Source: Larkinella arboricola
GTDB lineage: Bacteria > Bacteroidota > Bacteroidia > Cytophagales > Spirosomataceae
Assembly (NCBI RefSeq): GCF_003259745.1
Contig: NZ_QLMC01000001.1
Coordinates: forward strand, 1,550,001 to 1,614,000
Reading direction: 5' to 3'
Length of the DNA stretch: 64,000 nucleotides
Below the pieces are notes generated by a model. It saw only the letters and a list, made by a program, of their open reading frames with translations. It was not told where the DNA came from and did not search any database. This document shows, in pieces, positions 33,327 through 41,522 of this stretch. Within the stretch, counting starts at the first letter, position 1. Every line of letters begins with the position of its first letter. The position numbers and the translations under genes are program-made.

Positions 33327-34628
33327 ATGGCTGAGGATTTTCTTTACTTTCTCTGGCAGTTTCAATATTTCCGGACTACCGATTTGCGGACGGTAGAAGG
33401 CGAAACACTCCGGGTGATTCATCCGGGATACCGGAATCCGGATTCAGGACCAGATTTTACGCAGGCCCGGCTGCTGGTCGGCAATGTGGAATGGGTCGGA
33501 ACGGTGGAAGCACACATCCGGGCGGGCTATTGGCTTTTGCACCGTCATCACCAAGACCGAGCGTATGATAACGTCATTCTGCACATTGTCTGGGATCAGG
33601 AAGCCGTGGTCTTAAAACGGTCGGATGGCTCGGTCATCCCGACCTTGTGTCTGAGCGAACGCGTGGAGCGGAGTCTGTTATACCGGTACCAGACCCTGCT
33701 GGCGGAAGCGGGAACCATACCGTGTGCGGGCCGAATCGGAGATGTGGAGTCGCTGCGCCGGACGGCGATGTTTGATAAGGTATTGTTGCAACGGCTGGAA
33801 CGGAAAGCCGCCGGGGTTATGGATTTGTTTCGGATGGCGGGGCAGGATTGGGAAGAAACAACCTACCGATTGCTGGCTGCGGCTTTCGGTTTTCAGGTCA
33901 ATGCCGAACCGTTCGAGCAAGTAAGCCGTCAGGTTCCGCTTAAAATTTTACACAAGCACCGTGATAACCTGCTTCAGATTGAAGCTCTGCTGTTCGGGAC
34001 CGCCGGACTCCTAAACGACGCCGAACCGGATGCGTATCAGGCGACTTTGCTGCGGGAATACGGTTTTCTGGCGGTTAAATATCAATTGACGGCAAAACAG
34101 GTACCGGCCCATTCGTGGAAGTGGGCGCGGCTGCGTCCGGCTAATTTCCCGACGCTTCGGCTGGCGCAGTTCGCCAAACTATTGACTTATAAAAACAGCC
34201 TGTTTTCGCTGCTGATCGAAACCGACGAAAGTGCGGCCTTGCTGCGGCATTTGCAGGTGACTCCCTCCGTTTACTGGCAAACGCATTACCGTTTCGGAAA
34301 ATCGTCGGATACCGTTCTGGCAACGCTGGGGCAAGCCTCCGCCGAAAATTTGCTGATCAACGTGGTGCTACCGTTGCTGGTGGCTTATTCACACCACAAA
34401 GATCAACCCGACTACCGGGAACGGGCCGTGGCGCTGCTGGAACAACTGCCCGCCGAAAACAACCGGGTCACCCGAGTCTGGCAGGAGCTGGGTATTCCGA
34501 TCCAGACCGCTTTTGATTCGCAGGCTTCCATCGAATTATACAAAAACTACTGCCAGACCAAACAATGTCTTTCGTGTCAGATTGGGGTGAGTTTGCTCAA
34601 AGGGTGCCCGAAAACGATGGGTAGCTAA
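33327..34628 (+). CDS. DUF2851 family protein
   Basis: The ATG at 33327 (MAEDFLYFLWQFQYF) matches the family start; the frame is open upstream only through the repeat element. The 433-residue protein shows the DUF2851 pattern: IHPGYRNPDSGPDFTQARL, NVEWVGTVEAHIRAGYW, HHQDRAYDNVILHIVWDQE, and a C-terminal cysteine-containing tail KNYCQTKQCLSCQIG. The N-terminal D...E...H arrangement hints at a nuclease-like core, but no activity is known to me. It ends 7 bp before a 14-bp-arm hairpin. Confidence 0.88.
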   Translation: MAEDFLYFLWQFQYFRTTDLRTVEGETLRVIHPGYRNPDSGPDFTQARLLVGNVEWVGTVEAHIRAGYWLLHRHHQDRAYDNVILHIVWDQEAVVLKRSDGSVIPTLCLSERVERSLLYRYQTLLAEAGTIPCAGRIGDVESLRRTAMFDKVLLQRLERKAAGVMDLFRMAGQDWEETTYRLLAAAFGFQVNAEPFEQVSRQVPLKILHKHRDNLLQIEALLFGTAGLLNDAEPDAYQATLLREYGFLAVKYQLTAKQVPAHSWKWARLRPANFPTLRLAQFAKLLTYKNSLFSLLIETDESAALLRHLQVTPSVYWQTHYRFGKSSDTVLATLGQASAENLLINVVLPLLVAYSHHKDQPDYRERAVALLEQLPAENNRVTRVWQELGIPIQTAFDSQASIELYKNYCQTKQCLSCQIGVSLLKGCPKTMGS

Positions 34629-34635
34629 AACAAAA

Positions 34636-34664
34636 CGGGGCCGTTCGAAATTCGAACGGCCCCG
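34636..34664. terminator. GC-rich hairpin between convergent genes
   Basis: Perfect 14-nt arms (34636-34649 CGGGGCCGTTCGAA and 34651-34664) surround one base, with AAAACAAAA on the left. It lies in the 60-bp gap between the DUF2851 and DUF892 genes. The right side has no T-tract, so it terminates better for the minus-strand gene, whose transcript ends in TTTTGTTTT. Confidence 0.75.
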
Positions 34665-34688
34665 CCATTACGTATTACTTACTAACGC

Positions 34689-35492
34689 TTAAAGTCCACT
34701 GGGTCCTCCGGCCGTTGGGTCGGTGGTGCCACGATAGGGGTTGTTACTGCTGGGACTGGTCCAGACATCATCGCCGGAATTCCAGTTACGGTTTGCGGTT
34801 CCTGCCGTTTCTTCCGTACCTGTGCCGGTTACTCCGGAGCGACTGCTGCCCGTTTCAAACGGACCGGTCGTCTGCCCATAGTCGCCTTCGCGAACCGTAT
34901 CCCGCATTTGTGAACGAATCCCATTCCGATCGGTATCGTCGTCGTTATCTGACTCCAATTTTGCCCGTTCGTTGATGAACGACTCGGCAATTTCGGTCAG
35001 CTTTTTATCGGTCATTTTCTCCTCTTCCAGACTTTGCTCAATCAGTTGGGCAGCCTCATGGTAACCCAGGAGCCGGGCTAGTGAATGGAGCGAGCCGTAA
35101 GCGGCAATCTCGTGGTGTTCCACTTTCTGACCAGCGATGATCAGGCCCGCGTCGCGGGTGAGTGAACCTGAGTCGGTAGCCGCAATTACCACATCGCCAT
35201 CATCGACCAGACCGTCGACGGCATTGCAGGTTTTTTCGTCGGCTTCAACGCCTATGTGCTGAAAAATTTGTTCCAGTCGCTGGATTTGATTCCGGGTTTC
35301 GGCCAGGTGTTGATGAAAAGCGTCCCGTACCACATCGGTCGTAGCGGCCTCTGCCATCGTTGGCAGTGCATCGGCAATTTGTTTTTCGCCGTAGTAAATG
35401 CCTTTCAATTCGCTGATGAACAATTCACGCAGTGAGGTGTCCGTATCATTCATGCCAAAAAAATTCGCTAACTGATCCGTGAACGAAGCCAT
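34689..35492 (-). CDS. Ferritin-like DUF892 (YciE/YciF-type) protein with disordered tail
   Basis: The ATG at 35492 (MASFTDQLANFFGM) is preferred; another ATG lies 9 codons upstream. The protein has 267 residues. Residues about 20-175 are the DUF892 four-helix bundle: LRELFISELKGIYYGEKQIADALP, DAFHQHLAETRNQIQRLEQIF, EHHEIAAYGSLHSLARLLG and SLEEEKMTDKKLTEIA, with the carboxylate and His ligands expected for a di-iron site. The last 90 residues are Gly/Thr/Ser/Asn-rich and look disordered. Relatives are stress-induced proteins. Confidence 0.85.
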   Translation of the reverse strand: MASFTDQLANFFGMNDTDTSLRELFISELKGIYYGEKQIADALPTMAEAATTDVVRDAFHQHLAETRNQIQRLEQIFQHIGVEADEKTCNAVDGLVDDGDVVIAATDSGSLTRDAGLIIAGQKVEHHEIAAYGSLHSLARLLGYHEAAQLIEQSLEEEKMTDKKLTEIAESFINERAKLESDNDDDTDRNGIRSQMRDTVREGDYGQTTGPFETGSSRSGVTGTGTEETAGTANRNWNSGDDVWTSPSSNNPYRGTTDPTAGGPSGL

Positions 35493-35668
35493 ACAGATAT
35501 GATTTAAAGGGTTAAACATTGAGTTTCATTGCACTCCCCTTCGCCCAAATGCTGTACCAGTTTATAAATTATTGACTATTAAGGCTTTAAATAATCCTAC
35601 CTGTAGATAAATTACCTCGTTTCGGGGATTGGCCTCCTCGTAGAAACTCCTCACGGCCAGCGCAGACG

Positions 35669-35872
35669 CTAGGAATTGTTGATCAGACTGACGCCGGAGC
35701 CTAAAAAGACCAGACCAACAATAAACGGAGCCAGCGATTCCCATTTTGTGATGCTCATGCCCAACAGCGGTTTGGCATCGGATAGAAAGGCAATACAGGC
35801 AAATAAAATGACAATAATGCCAAGAATGGTCAGCGTTGCGCCGAAAAAGCGTCGGAAGTTGTTCTTATCCAT
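35669..35872 (-). CDS. Small two-helix membrane protein
   Basis: A 67-residue protein with an Arg/Lys-rich start (MDKNNFRRFFG), a first membrane helix at about 10-30 (ATLTILGIIVILFACIAFL) and a second at about 47-64 (LAPFIVGLVFLGSGVSL). The topology is probably both ends inside. Function and family are unknown to me. It lies between the DUF892 gene and the CCA transferase gene on the same strand, with no close coupling to either. Confidence 0.65.
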   Translation of the reverse strand: MDKNNFRRFFGATLTILGIIVILFACIAFLSDAKPLLGMSITKWESLAPFIVGLVFLGSGVSLINNS

Positions 35873-35916
35873 TGTACTTCACAAGTCGTAGTAGTGATTT
35901 TATAGCGGTCTATTCC

Positions 35917-37428
35917 TTATTTTTCCGGTGACGGTTGTTCGCTGGGAATGGATGATTCGTTGGCAGGGGTCGGTATTTTCACCGGCTCCAGACCGATTTT
36001 TTTTCCTTCTTCGATCATAAACGGAAGGGCGGCTTCGAGCGTGTTTGTAACGGTTCCTTCCAGAATGGCCTCGCGCACGGCGGTTTTGATTTGCCCTACT
36101 TCTTTGGACGGTTTCAGCCCAAAGGTTTCCATGATCAGTTCTCCCGTTATAACCGGCTGGAAATTACGCAGTTTGTCCCGTTCGTCAAGCTCCCGGAGTT
36201 TGCGTTCGACCTTATCGAAGTTGGCGATGTGCTTGCGGACGCGGTCGTAATTTTTCGACGTGATATCGGCTCGGCACAGGTTCATCAGGGCTTCCAGATC
36301 GTCGCCGGCTTCAATGAGCAGTCGGCGGAGGGCCGAGTCGGTAATCTGCTCCTTGACGAGGGCAATGGGGCGCAGGTGCAACCGGACGAGTTTTTTAACA
36401 AACCGCATTTTCTCGTTCAGCGGCAGCTTCATTTGCCGGAAAATACCCGGAACCAGTTTAGCCCCCAGGTCTTCGTGGCCGTGAAACGTCCAGCCCACTT
36501 TCGGATCAAACCGTTTGGTGGCGGGTTTGGCAATGTCGTGGAGCAAAGCCGCCCACCGCAGCCAGAGATCGTCGGAACGGTCGGCCACGTTGTCGAGCAC
36601 TTGCAGCGTGTGGTAAAAATTATCTTTGTGGCCTTTTCCTTCAATCGTTTCAACGCCTTTCAGGGCTACCAGTTCCGGAAAAATCAGGTCCAGCAAACCG
36701 GCGTGAAACAGCAGTTTGAAGCCGTAAGACGGTTTGGCCGACAGAATGATTTTGTTCAGTTCATCGGTAATCCGTTCCCGCGAAACAATCGTAATCCGGT
36801 CTTTCATTCCGGCAATGGCATCAAACGTATCGGGTTCAATGTCAAAGCCCAGTTGCGCAGCAAACCGGATGGCGCGCATCATCCGGAGCGGATCATCGGA
36901 GAACGTAACCGTCGGGTCGAGCGGGGTCCGGATGGTTTTCCGGCGCAGATCGTCCAGACCGCCAAACGGGTCCAGAATCTGGCCGAAATCGCCCTGGTTC
37001 AGGCTGATTCCCATTGCGTTGATTGTAAAATCCCGGCGGTTCTGATCGTCTTCCAGCGTGCCGTCTTCCACAATCGGTTTCCGGGATTCGGAGCGGTACG
37101 ATTCTTTTCGGGCACCCACAAACTCCACTTCCCAACTGTCGGGCGAATCGGTCGATGCTTCTCCGTCGGACTCCGAAAAGCCGGAGCGCAGCATGGCCGT
37201 ACCGAAATTTTTAAAAACCGTTACCGGCACTTTCAGTTCACGGCCCACGGCTTCGGCCAGTTCGATGCCACTGCCGATGCAAACAATATCAATGTCTTTC
37301 GACGGACGCTTCAAAATCAGATCCCGAACAAAACCGCCAATGACGTACGCGCGAACATCAAGCGCAGCCGCCTGCCGGGCGATTACTTCAAAAATGGGAT
37401 TGGTATGTAAGGTCTCAGCAAAGTTCAT
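35917..37428 (-). CDS. CCA tRNA nucleotidyltransferase/poly(A) polymerase family with HD domain
   Basis: The ATG at 37428 (MNFAETLHTNPIFEVIARQ) gives 503 residues. The class II nucleotidyltransferase core has the GGFVRD loop and the DIDIV metal motif, RRDFTINAMGISL and DDPLRMMRAIRFAAQLGF. An HD phosphohydrolase-like domain follows (RWAALLHDIAKPATKRF). The product adds or repairs tRNA 3' ends. An alternative in-frame ATG at 37485 overlaps the upstream stop as TAATG, which would add 19 residues and couple the gene to the YrdC-like gene. The family alignment favours the shorter form. Confidence 0.9.
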   Translation of the reverse strand: MNFAETLHTNPIFEVIARQAAALDVRAYVIGGFVRDLILKRPSKDIDIVCIGSGIELAEAVGRELKVPVTVFKNFGTAMLRSGFSESDGEASTDSPDSWEVEFVGARKESYRSESRKPIVEDGTLEDDQNRRDFTINAMGISLNQGDFGQILDPFGGLDDLRRKTIRTPLDPTVTFSDDPLRMMRAIRFAAQLGFDIEPDTFDAIAGMKDRITIVSRERITDELNKIILSAKPSYGFKLLFHAGLLDLIFPELVALKGVETIEGKGHKDNFYHTLQVLDNVADRSDDLWLRWAALLHDIAKPATKRFDPKVGWTFHGHEDLGAKLVPGIFRQMKLPLNEKMRFVKKLVRLHLRPIALVKEQITDSALRRLLIEAGDDLEALMNLCRADITSKNYDRVRKHIANFDKVERKLRELDERDKLRNFQPVITGELIMETFGLKPSKEVGQIKTAVREAILEGTVTNTLEAALPFMIEEGKKIGLEPVKIPTPANESSIPSEQPSPEK

Positions 37429-37484
37429 AGAACAAACGAATAATGAATCGGGCGACCAGACGTCGGCGGTTGCGGTGCGGTTCA

Positions 37485-38003
37485 TTATTTTCTTAAAAAG
37501 GCTACTTCTCCCTTTGGACCTAATTCCATAATGCGGGGTAACTGAACCTGGGCGGGTAAGTCGCCCCACGAGACAGTTGGCTGGGACAGACCGACCGGCC
37601 ATTCAATACCTTCAAATGGCAGCGCGAGCAGCCCACGTCCAAACGCCCCGATGAGTTTCCGCACCGGTTCGCTCAGGGTTTTTCGCACCGGCACCTGCGC
37701 CCGGAAGGCTTCAGGGAGGTTAACACCGTTAGATAATAGAACCGTCAACGGCTTTTCGGCAAAGTCAATCAAATCCCAGGCCACTTCCGGCACGGGCCGG
37801 ACATAAAGATTTAATTGGCCGCTATCGGTGATCAGGATGGTGGGCAGCGGAGCCGGAACCAGATCTTTCCGGACATCCAGCAAATGCTGAACGGCTTCTG
37901 CGTGGCCGGGATCGCAGGCCAGCGAAACCCCGGTTTCATCGTTTAACTGGATGAGTCGGCCCTGCCGGAGTTCGGCAACGATATCGCGTGGTGTTGGTGT
38001 CAT
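37485..38003 (-). CDS. Divergent Sua5/YciO/YrdC-like protein
   Basis: A 172-residue protein starting MTPTPRDIVAELRQGRLIQL. It keeps the YrdC fold landmarks at reduced strength: LRQGRLIQLNDETGVSLACD in place of the usual RGK..YPTDTVYGLGCD, HLLDVRKDLVPAPL for the KxR...P segment, and EKPLTVLLSNGVNLPEAF. True threonylcarbamoyl-AMP synthases conserve the PTDT and KxR residues, so this paralogue probably does something else or has weak activity. A TACTTTTG promoter box at 38019-38026 lies only about 20 nt before the ATG and excludes the longer upstream frame. Confidence 0.7.
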   Translation of the reverse strand: MTPTPRDIVAELRQGRLIQLNDETGVSLACDPGHAEAVQHLLDVRKDLVPAPLPTILITDSGQLNLYVRPVPEVAWDLIDFAEKPLTVLLSNGVNLPEAFRAQVPVRKTLSEPVRKLIGAFGRGLLALPFEGIEWPVGLSQPTVSWGDLPAQVQLPRIMELGPKGEVAFLRK

Positions 38004-38018
38004 AGTCGTAACAAGCCG

Positions 38019-38026
38019 CAAAAGTA
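38019..38026 (-). promoter_or_regulatory. -7 promoter box for the YrdC-like/CCA transferase genes
   Basis: Minus-strand TACTTTTG followed by CGG is an exact TAnnTTTG box. The expected start point is about 38012, leaving a leader of under 10 nt before the ATG at 38003. Confidence 0.55.
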
Positions 38027-38141
38027 CGGCAAGTTTTTGGAAAGCTGTTTGAATTATAAGCAAACCGTCTTAGATTTCATTCAAATGTCTGTTTTTGCGG
38101 TTTCCCACTTGCGACCAATGAATTTAGTTAGAAATCCGATT

Positions 38142-39575
38142 ATGTCCTTTTTTCGAAGCAGGCCGAAGCGTGCGCTTATTTTTAGTATTCTCTTTTTAGG
38201 GGTCATTTCGGGCCTACAGGCTCAGAAAACCGCTCCGGTATCCAAAGAAACCGTGGCGCTTTCCAAATTGTATGTCATTCCTGATAAACGCTACATCATG
38301 CGGGGCGATGGCAAACCGTTTTTCTGGCTGGGCGATACGGCCTGGGAATTGTTTCATCGGCTGACGAAGGAAGAAGCGGATCTTTACCTGAAAAACCGGG
38401 CGGCCAAAGGGTTTACGGTCATTCAGGCCGTGGTGCTGGCCGAACTGGACGGTTTGACGCAGCCTAATCAGTATGGACAATTACCGCTCGTCAATAACGA
38501 CCCCACAAAACCAAACGAAGCCTATTTTCAGCACGTCGACTGGGTGGTTAACCGGGCGGCTGAACTGGGTCTGGTGGTCGGTATGCTGCCGACCTGGGGC
38601 GATAAATTCAACAAAAAATGGGGGAAAGGACCGGAGATTTTCAATACGGCCAACGCCCGCACGTACGGCGAATTCATTGGGAAGCGGTACCGTGGTAAAC
38701 CGGTCATCTGGATTCTGGGCGGAGATCGCAATCCGGAGGGTGAACAGCGACTGGCCCTGATCCGGGCGATGGCCGAAGGACTCAAAAAAGGCGACGGCGG
38801 TACTAAACTGATGACCTACCACCCGCAGGGCGACAGCAATTCGGCGGGATTTTTTCACAGCGACAAATGGCTTAACATCAATATGTTTCAGTCGGGCCAT
38901 AGCGCCAGGAACAAGAAAAATTACGTGCTGCAACGGCAGAATTACGCCATGTTTCCCCCAAAACCGACGCTGGATGGCGAGCCACGTTATGAAGATCATC
39001 CGGTGGCGCATAAACCGGAACAGGGCTATTTTGACGATTTTGACGTACGGCAGGCGGCCTGGTGGGCCATGCTGTCGGGCGGTTGCGGGCATACGTACGG
39101 CAATCATAACATCTGGCAGTTTTTTGATATCGACCGGAACCCGCCGGTTTCGTCGGCCCGTACATACTGGAAGCGGGCGCTCGATCATGCCGGGGCGTTT
39201 CAGATGGGAATTATGCGCCGGTTATTCGAGTCACACCCGTGGACGCGCCTGATGCCTGACGACCGGCTGATTCAGAACACCAACCCCGACGACGGTAATC
39301 ATCAGGTAGCGGCTATTTCGGAAGATGATAATTTTCTGATTGCTTACACGCCCAACGGCAGCCCGTTGAAAATTGACCTGCTCCGGCTGAGTGCCGCACC
39401 CAAAGTTCTGGCCTACTGGTATAACCCGCGTGATGGGAAAAGCCTGAAAATTGGCGAATTTCCGAATACCGCTCCGCAGGAGTTTAAACCGCCTTTTGCG
39501 GGTCCAACCACAGACTGGGTGCTGGTGCTGGACGACGCCAGAGCACCCTTTGCGGGTTTCGGATTAAAGAAATAG
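38142..39575 (+). CDS. Glycoside hydrolase family 140-like (DUF4038, apiosidase-like) protein
   Basis: The ATG at 38142 starts a signal peptide (MSFFRSRPKRALIFSILFLG...LQAQ); earlier ATGs at 38085 and 38118 would add a non-signal leader. The 477-residue protein has the GH140 pattern: GKPFFWLGDTAWELFHRLTKEEADLYL, GFTVIQAVVLAELDGLTQPN, HVDWVVNRAAELGLVVGMLPTWGDK, KPVIWILGGDRNPEG and MLSGGCGHTYGNHNIWQF, a TIM barrel with an all-beta C-terminal end. Known members release apiose from rhamnogalacturonan II. No other RG-II gene is adjacent, so the substrate here is uncertain. Confidence 0.88.
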   Translation: MSFFRSRPKRALIFSILFLGVISGLQAQKTAPVSKETVALSKLYVIPDKRYIMRGDGKPFFWLGDTAWELFHRLTKEEADLYLKNRAAKGFTVIQAVVLAELDGLTQPNQYGQLPLVNNDPTKPNEAYFQHVDWVVNRAAELGLVVGMLPTWGDKFNKKWGKGPEIFNTANARTYGEFIGKRYRGKPVIWILGGDRNPEGEQRLALIRAMAEGLKKGDGGTKLMTYHPQGDSNSAGFFHSDKWLNINMFQSGHSARNKKNYVLQRQNYAMFPPKPTLDGEPRYEDHPVAHKPEQGYFDDFDVRQAAWWAMLSGGCGHTYGNHNIWQFFDIDRNPPVSSARTYWKRALDHAGAFQMGIMRRLFESHPWTRLMPDDRLIQNTNPDDGNHQVAAISEDDNFLIAYTPNGSPLKIDLLRLSAAPKVLAYWYNPRDGKSLKIGEFPNTAPQEFKPPFAGPTTDWVLVLDDARAPFAGFGLKK

Positions 39576-39642
39576 GACGCTTTGCCGCACGGTTTGAACT
39601 GCCGTTGCGTTACAAAAGAAAGAAGAATACCGTTATTAGGTT

Positions 39643-39870
39643 ATGAATCCGGGCGTTGGAAAATATTTGATCGGGATTGGGATAATCGTTGTCCTGGCCG
39701 GTGTTGTCGTTTACTTTTTTGGCGATAAGCTGAACTGGCTGGGCCGGCTGCCGGGCGACATTCGTATTGAAGGCAAAAACGGCGGGTTTTACTTTCCAAT
39801 TGTTACGTGCATTGTCGTCAGCATTTTGCTGAACCTTATCGTTGTTTTGATCCGGAAGTTTTTTGGGTAG
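39643..39870 (+). CDS. DUF2905 family small membrane protein
   Basis: A 75-residue protein with two membrane helices (about 6-26, YLIGIGIIVVLAGVVVYFFG, and about 50-70, YFPIVTCIVVSILLNLIVVLI) and the conserved connecting loop LNWLGRLPGDIRIEGKNGGFYFP that defines DUF2905. Function is unknown. Its last 35 bp overlap the 3' end of the convergent gene at 39836, so neither gene has a terminator between them. Confidence 0.88.
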   Translation: MNPGVGKYLIGIGIIVVLAGVVVYFFGDKLNWLGRLPGDIRIEGKNGGFYFPIVTCIVVSILLNLIVVLIRKFFG

Positions 39871-41458
39871 TCTTGTCCGGTGCTTCGGAGCGGCTTGACG
39901 GATTGTGGTTCGGTTCTGAAAGGTTGCAGGTAACTTTGTTGATGTAAAATACCTCGCGGGGGGGAGCCAGCGAGCGATCGGTTGAGATTTTCTGAAAACC
40001 ACAGGCCAGGAAATGACCGTCGTACCAGGCTTCCAGCTGATCGTTTTCGGAATACACTACTTTTTCGTTTTCAGCCAGTTTTTTCAGCGAGTATTTCTCC
40101 CGTTCCCGCACCACTTTTCCGCCCTCGATTACTTCCGAGTTGATTTCGCCCTCGTGTGGGTAAGCCAGCACCGTGGCATTTCCCGTACGCAGTACCTGCA
40201 CCATCGGATGCAGATCGTAGCTGGTCAAATCCGGAATGGGAAGCGAATTGTCCCACAATAGCCGCCCTTTTTTGTCAAAACCACACATGAAAGCATGGGT
40301 ATACCGGTAACCTTCCTGATACCGGTCGAACGAGCGGGTGCTGCCAATGAACGGATACGAACTGCCCCGGTATTGCGGGTAATAGACTTCTGCCACCAGC
40401 ATCAGGCCCTCTTCCGTCGGGATCAGGTCATGCACCAGCAGCCGGTACCGGAACTTGGTATCCTTGCCCTGGTCTTTCCGCCGAGCCAGCCGTTCCAGCA
40501 TTTTCTGCTGCCGCTTGGGTTTCATGTAATTGAAAAAATTCTGGAGTTCCGAAAAGTCAATGTAACGGGTTTCCTCCGTGGTGGTAACCACCATATTGTT
40601 TCCTTCCTTGTCCACGTCCAGCGGGGCAACGGCGTTGCGGATGCGCGAAATGTAAACACCCTGCGAATAGGGGGTACAGTCGTTGGAATAATTCCCGACG
40701 AGCAGCGATTCTTCGTCGTTAAGGGGCAGCAGTTTCCCCGAAATCAGGCTGTGTTCATTGCCGTCCAGATTCACTGTCCGCAGTAGTTTGCCTTCGTAGG
40801 AATAGGTCCGGACCGTAAATTCGCAATTGCGCTGGTGGGTAGCGTCGGTCATGACGTGCACCAGCCGCCGGTACTCGTCTACTTCAATGTTGTTGAGCTG
40901 AATGTGATTGGTATAAAGGCCCGGTAAAACCTTGGAAGTCAGGTCGAAAAATGAAAACGACACCACGACCGGACGCGAACGGTAATAGCCGCCGAGGTAA
41001 GCGATGTTGTCGAGCACTTTAAAGTGAAAAATCTCCATCGGCGTAACCAGATCGCCCTTGAACGACTCCATTGAGCCGTCTTCCAGATTCAGGCGGAGAA
41101 CCGATATTTTCTCGTTCTCGTCTTCCTTCATGAGCCAGTACAGATAATGTTCGGTACGGCAGGAGCGGACGGGTTCGTAATAGGACTCAATTTTATATTC
41201 AGCCGTCCAGAGTTGCTTGAGATTTGTGTCGTAGCGTTTGAACAAGAATTTGGTGGGGGCCGACGAGTAATAATCGCCCTGCCGAACGTTGACCAGCACC
41301 CCCCGGTCGCCCAGGGGCGTTACGTCGAACACATCCTCCGAGTTCTGGCTAATGGGTAATTCTAGCCGGACGGAAGGCTCAAACTGGGCCAGCGCGGGAA
41401 CAACAGCTACTACCATCCAGCACCACAATCCAATCGCGAGACGTCTGATCATCAGCAT
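39836..41458 (-). CDS. Secreted protein of unknown function
   Basis: The ATG at 41458 (MLMIRRLAIGL) begins a signal peptide ending PALAQ; a longer frame adds 20 residues without improving it. The 540-residue protein is beta-rich with repeated YDTNLKQLW, YSYEGKLLRTVNL and FDKKGRLLWD strand-turn units, suggesting a beta-propeller. A Lys/Arg-rich stretch (MKPKRQQKMLERLARRKDQG) falls near the middle, and the C-terminus is a polar Ser/Lys-rich tail. I do not recognise the family beyond that. It follows the vWA protein gene by 64 bp on the same strand, so it may be part of that regulatory cluster. Confidence 0.65.
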   Translation of the reverse strand: MLMIRRLAIGLWCWMVVAVVPALAQFEPSVRLELPISQNSEDVFDVTPLGDRGVLVNVRQGDYYSSAPTKFLFKRYDTNLKQLWTAEYKIESYYEPVRSCRTEHYLYWLMKEDENEKISVLRLNLEDGSMESFKGDLVTPMEIFHFKVLDNIAYLGGYYRSRPVVVSFSFFDLTSKVLPGLYTNHIQLNNIEVDEYRRLVHVMTDATHQRNCEFTVRTYSYEGKLLRTVNLDGNEHSLISGKLLPLNDEESLLVGNYSNDCTPYSQGVYISRIRNAVAPLDVDKEGNNMVVTTTEETRYIDFSELQNFFNYMKPKRQQKMLERLARRKDQGKDTKFRYRLLVHDLIPTEEGLMLVAEVYYPQYRGSSYPFIGSTRSFDRYQEGYRYTHAFMCGFDKKGRLLWDNSLPIPDLTSYDLHPMVQVLRTGNATVLAYPHEGEINSEVIEGGKVVREREKYSLKKLAENEKVVYSENDQLEAWYDGHFLACGFQKISTDRSLAPPREVFYINKVTCNLSEPNHNPSSRSEAPDKTTQKTSGSKQR

Positions 41459-41522
41459 TATAATTAAATACTGATTAAAGTTAAGCAATCCGCTCAGTTT
41501 CTGCAAAGCGAAACGCATTAAC

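Noticed and set aside
35562-35744. Minus-strand 60-codon frame overlapping the small membrane protein gene
   Set aside because: It overlaps the two-helix membrane protein in another frame and has no consistent hydrophobic or motif pattern.
36091-37410. Long plus-strand open frame (439 codons) opposite the CCA transferase gene
   Set aside because: It lies wholly antisense to a gene with clear family motifs, its translation is rich in Arg, Phe and Gln without domains, and it results from the codon bias of the true gene.
37429-37485. Longer CCA transferase start coupled by TAATG to the YrdC-like gene
   Set aside because: The 19 extra residues do not resemble the family N-terminus, although translational coupling makes it a real possibility; kept as an alternative only.
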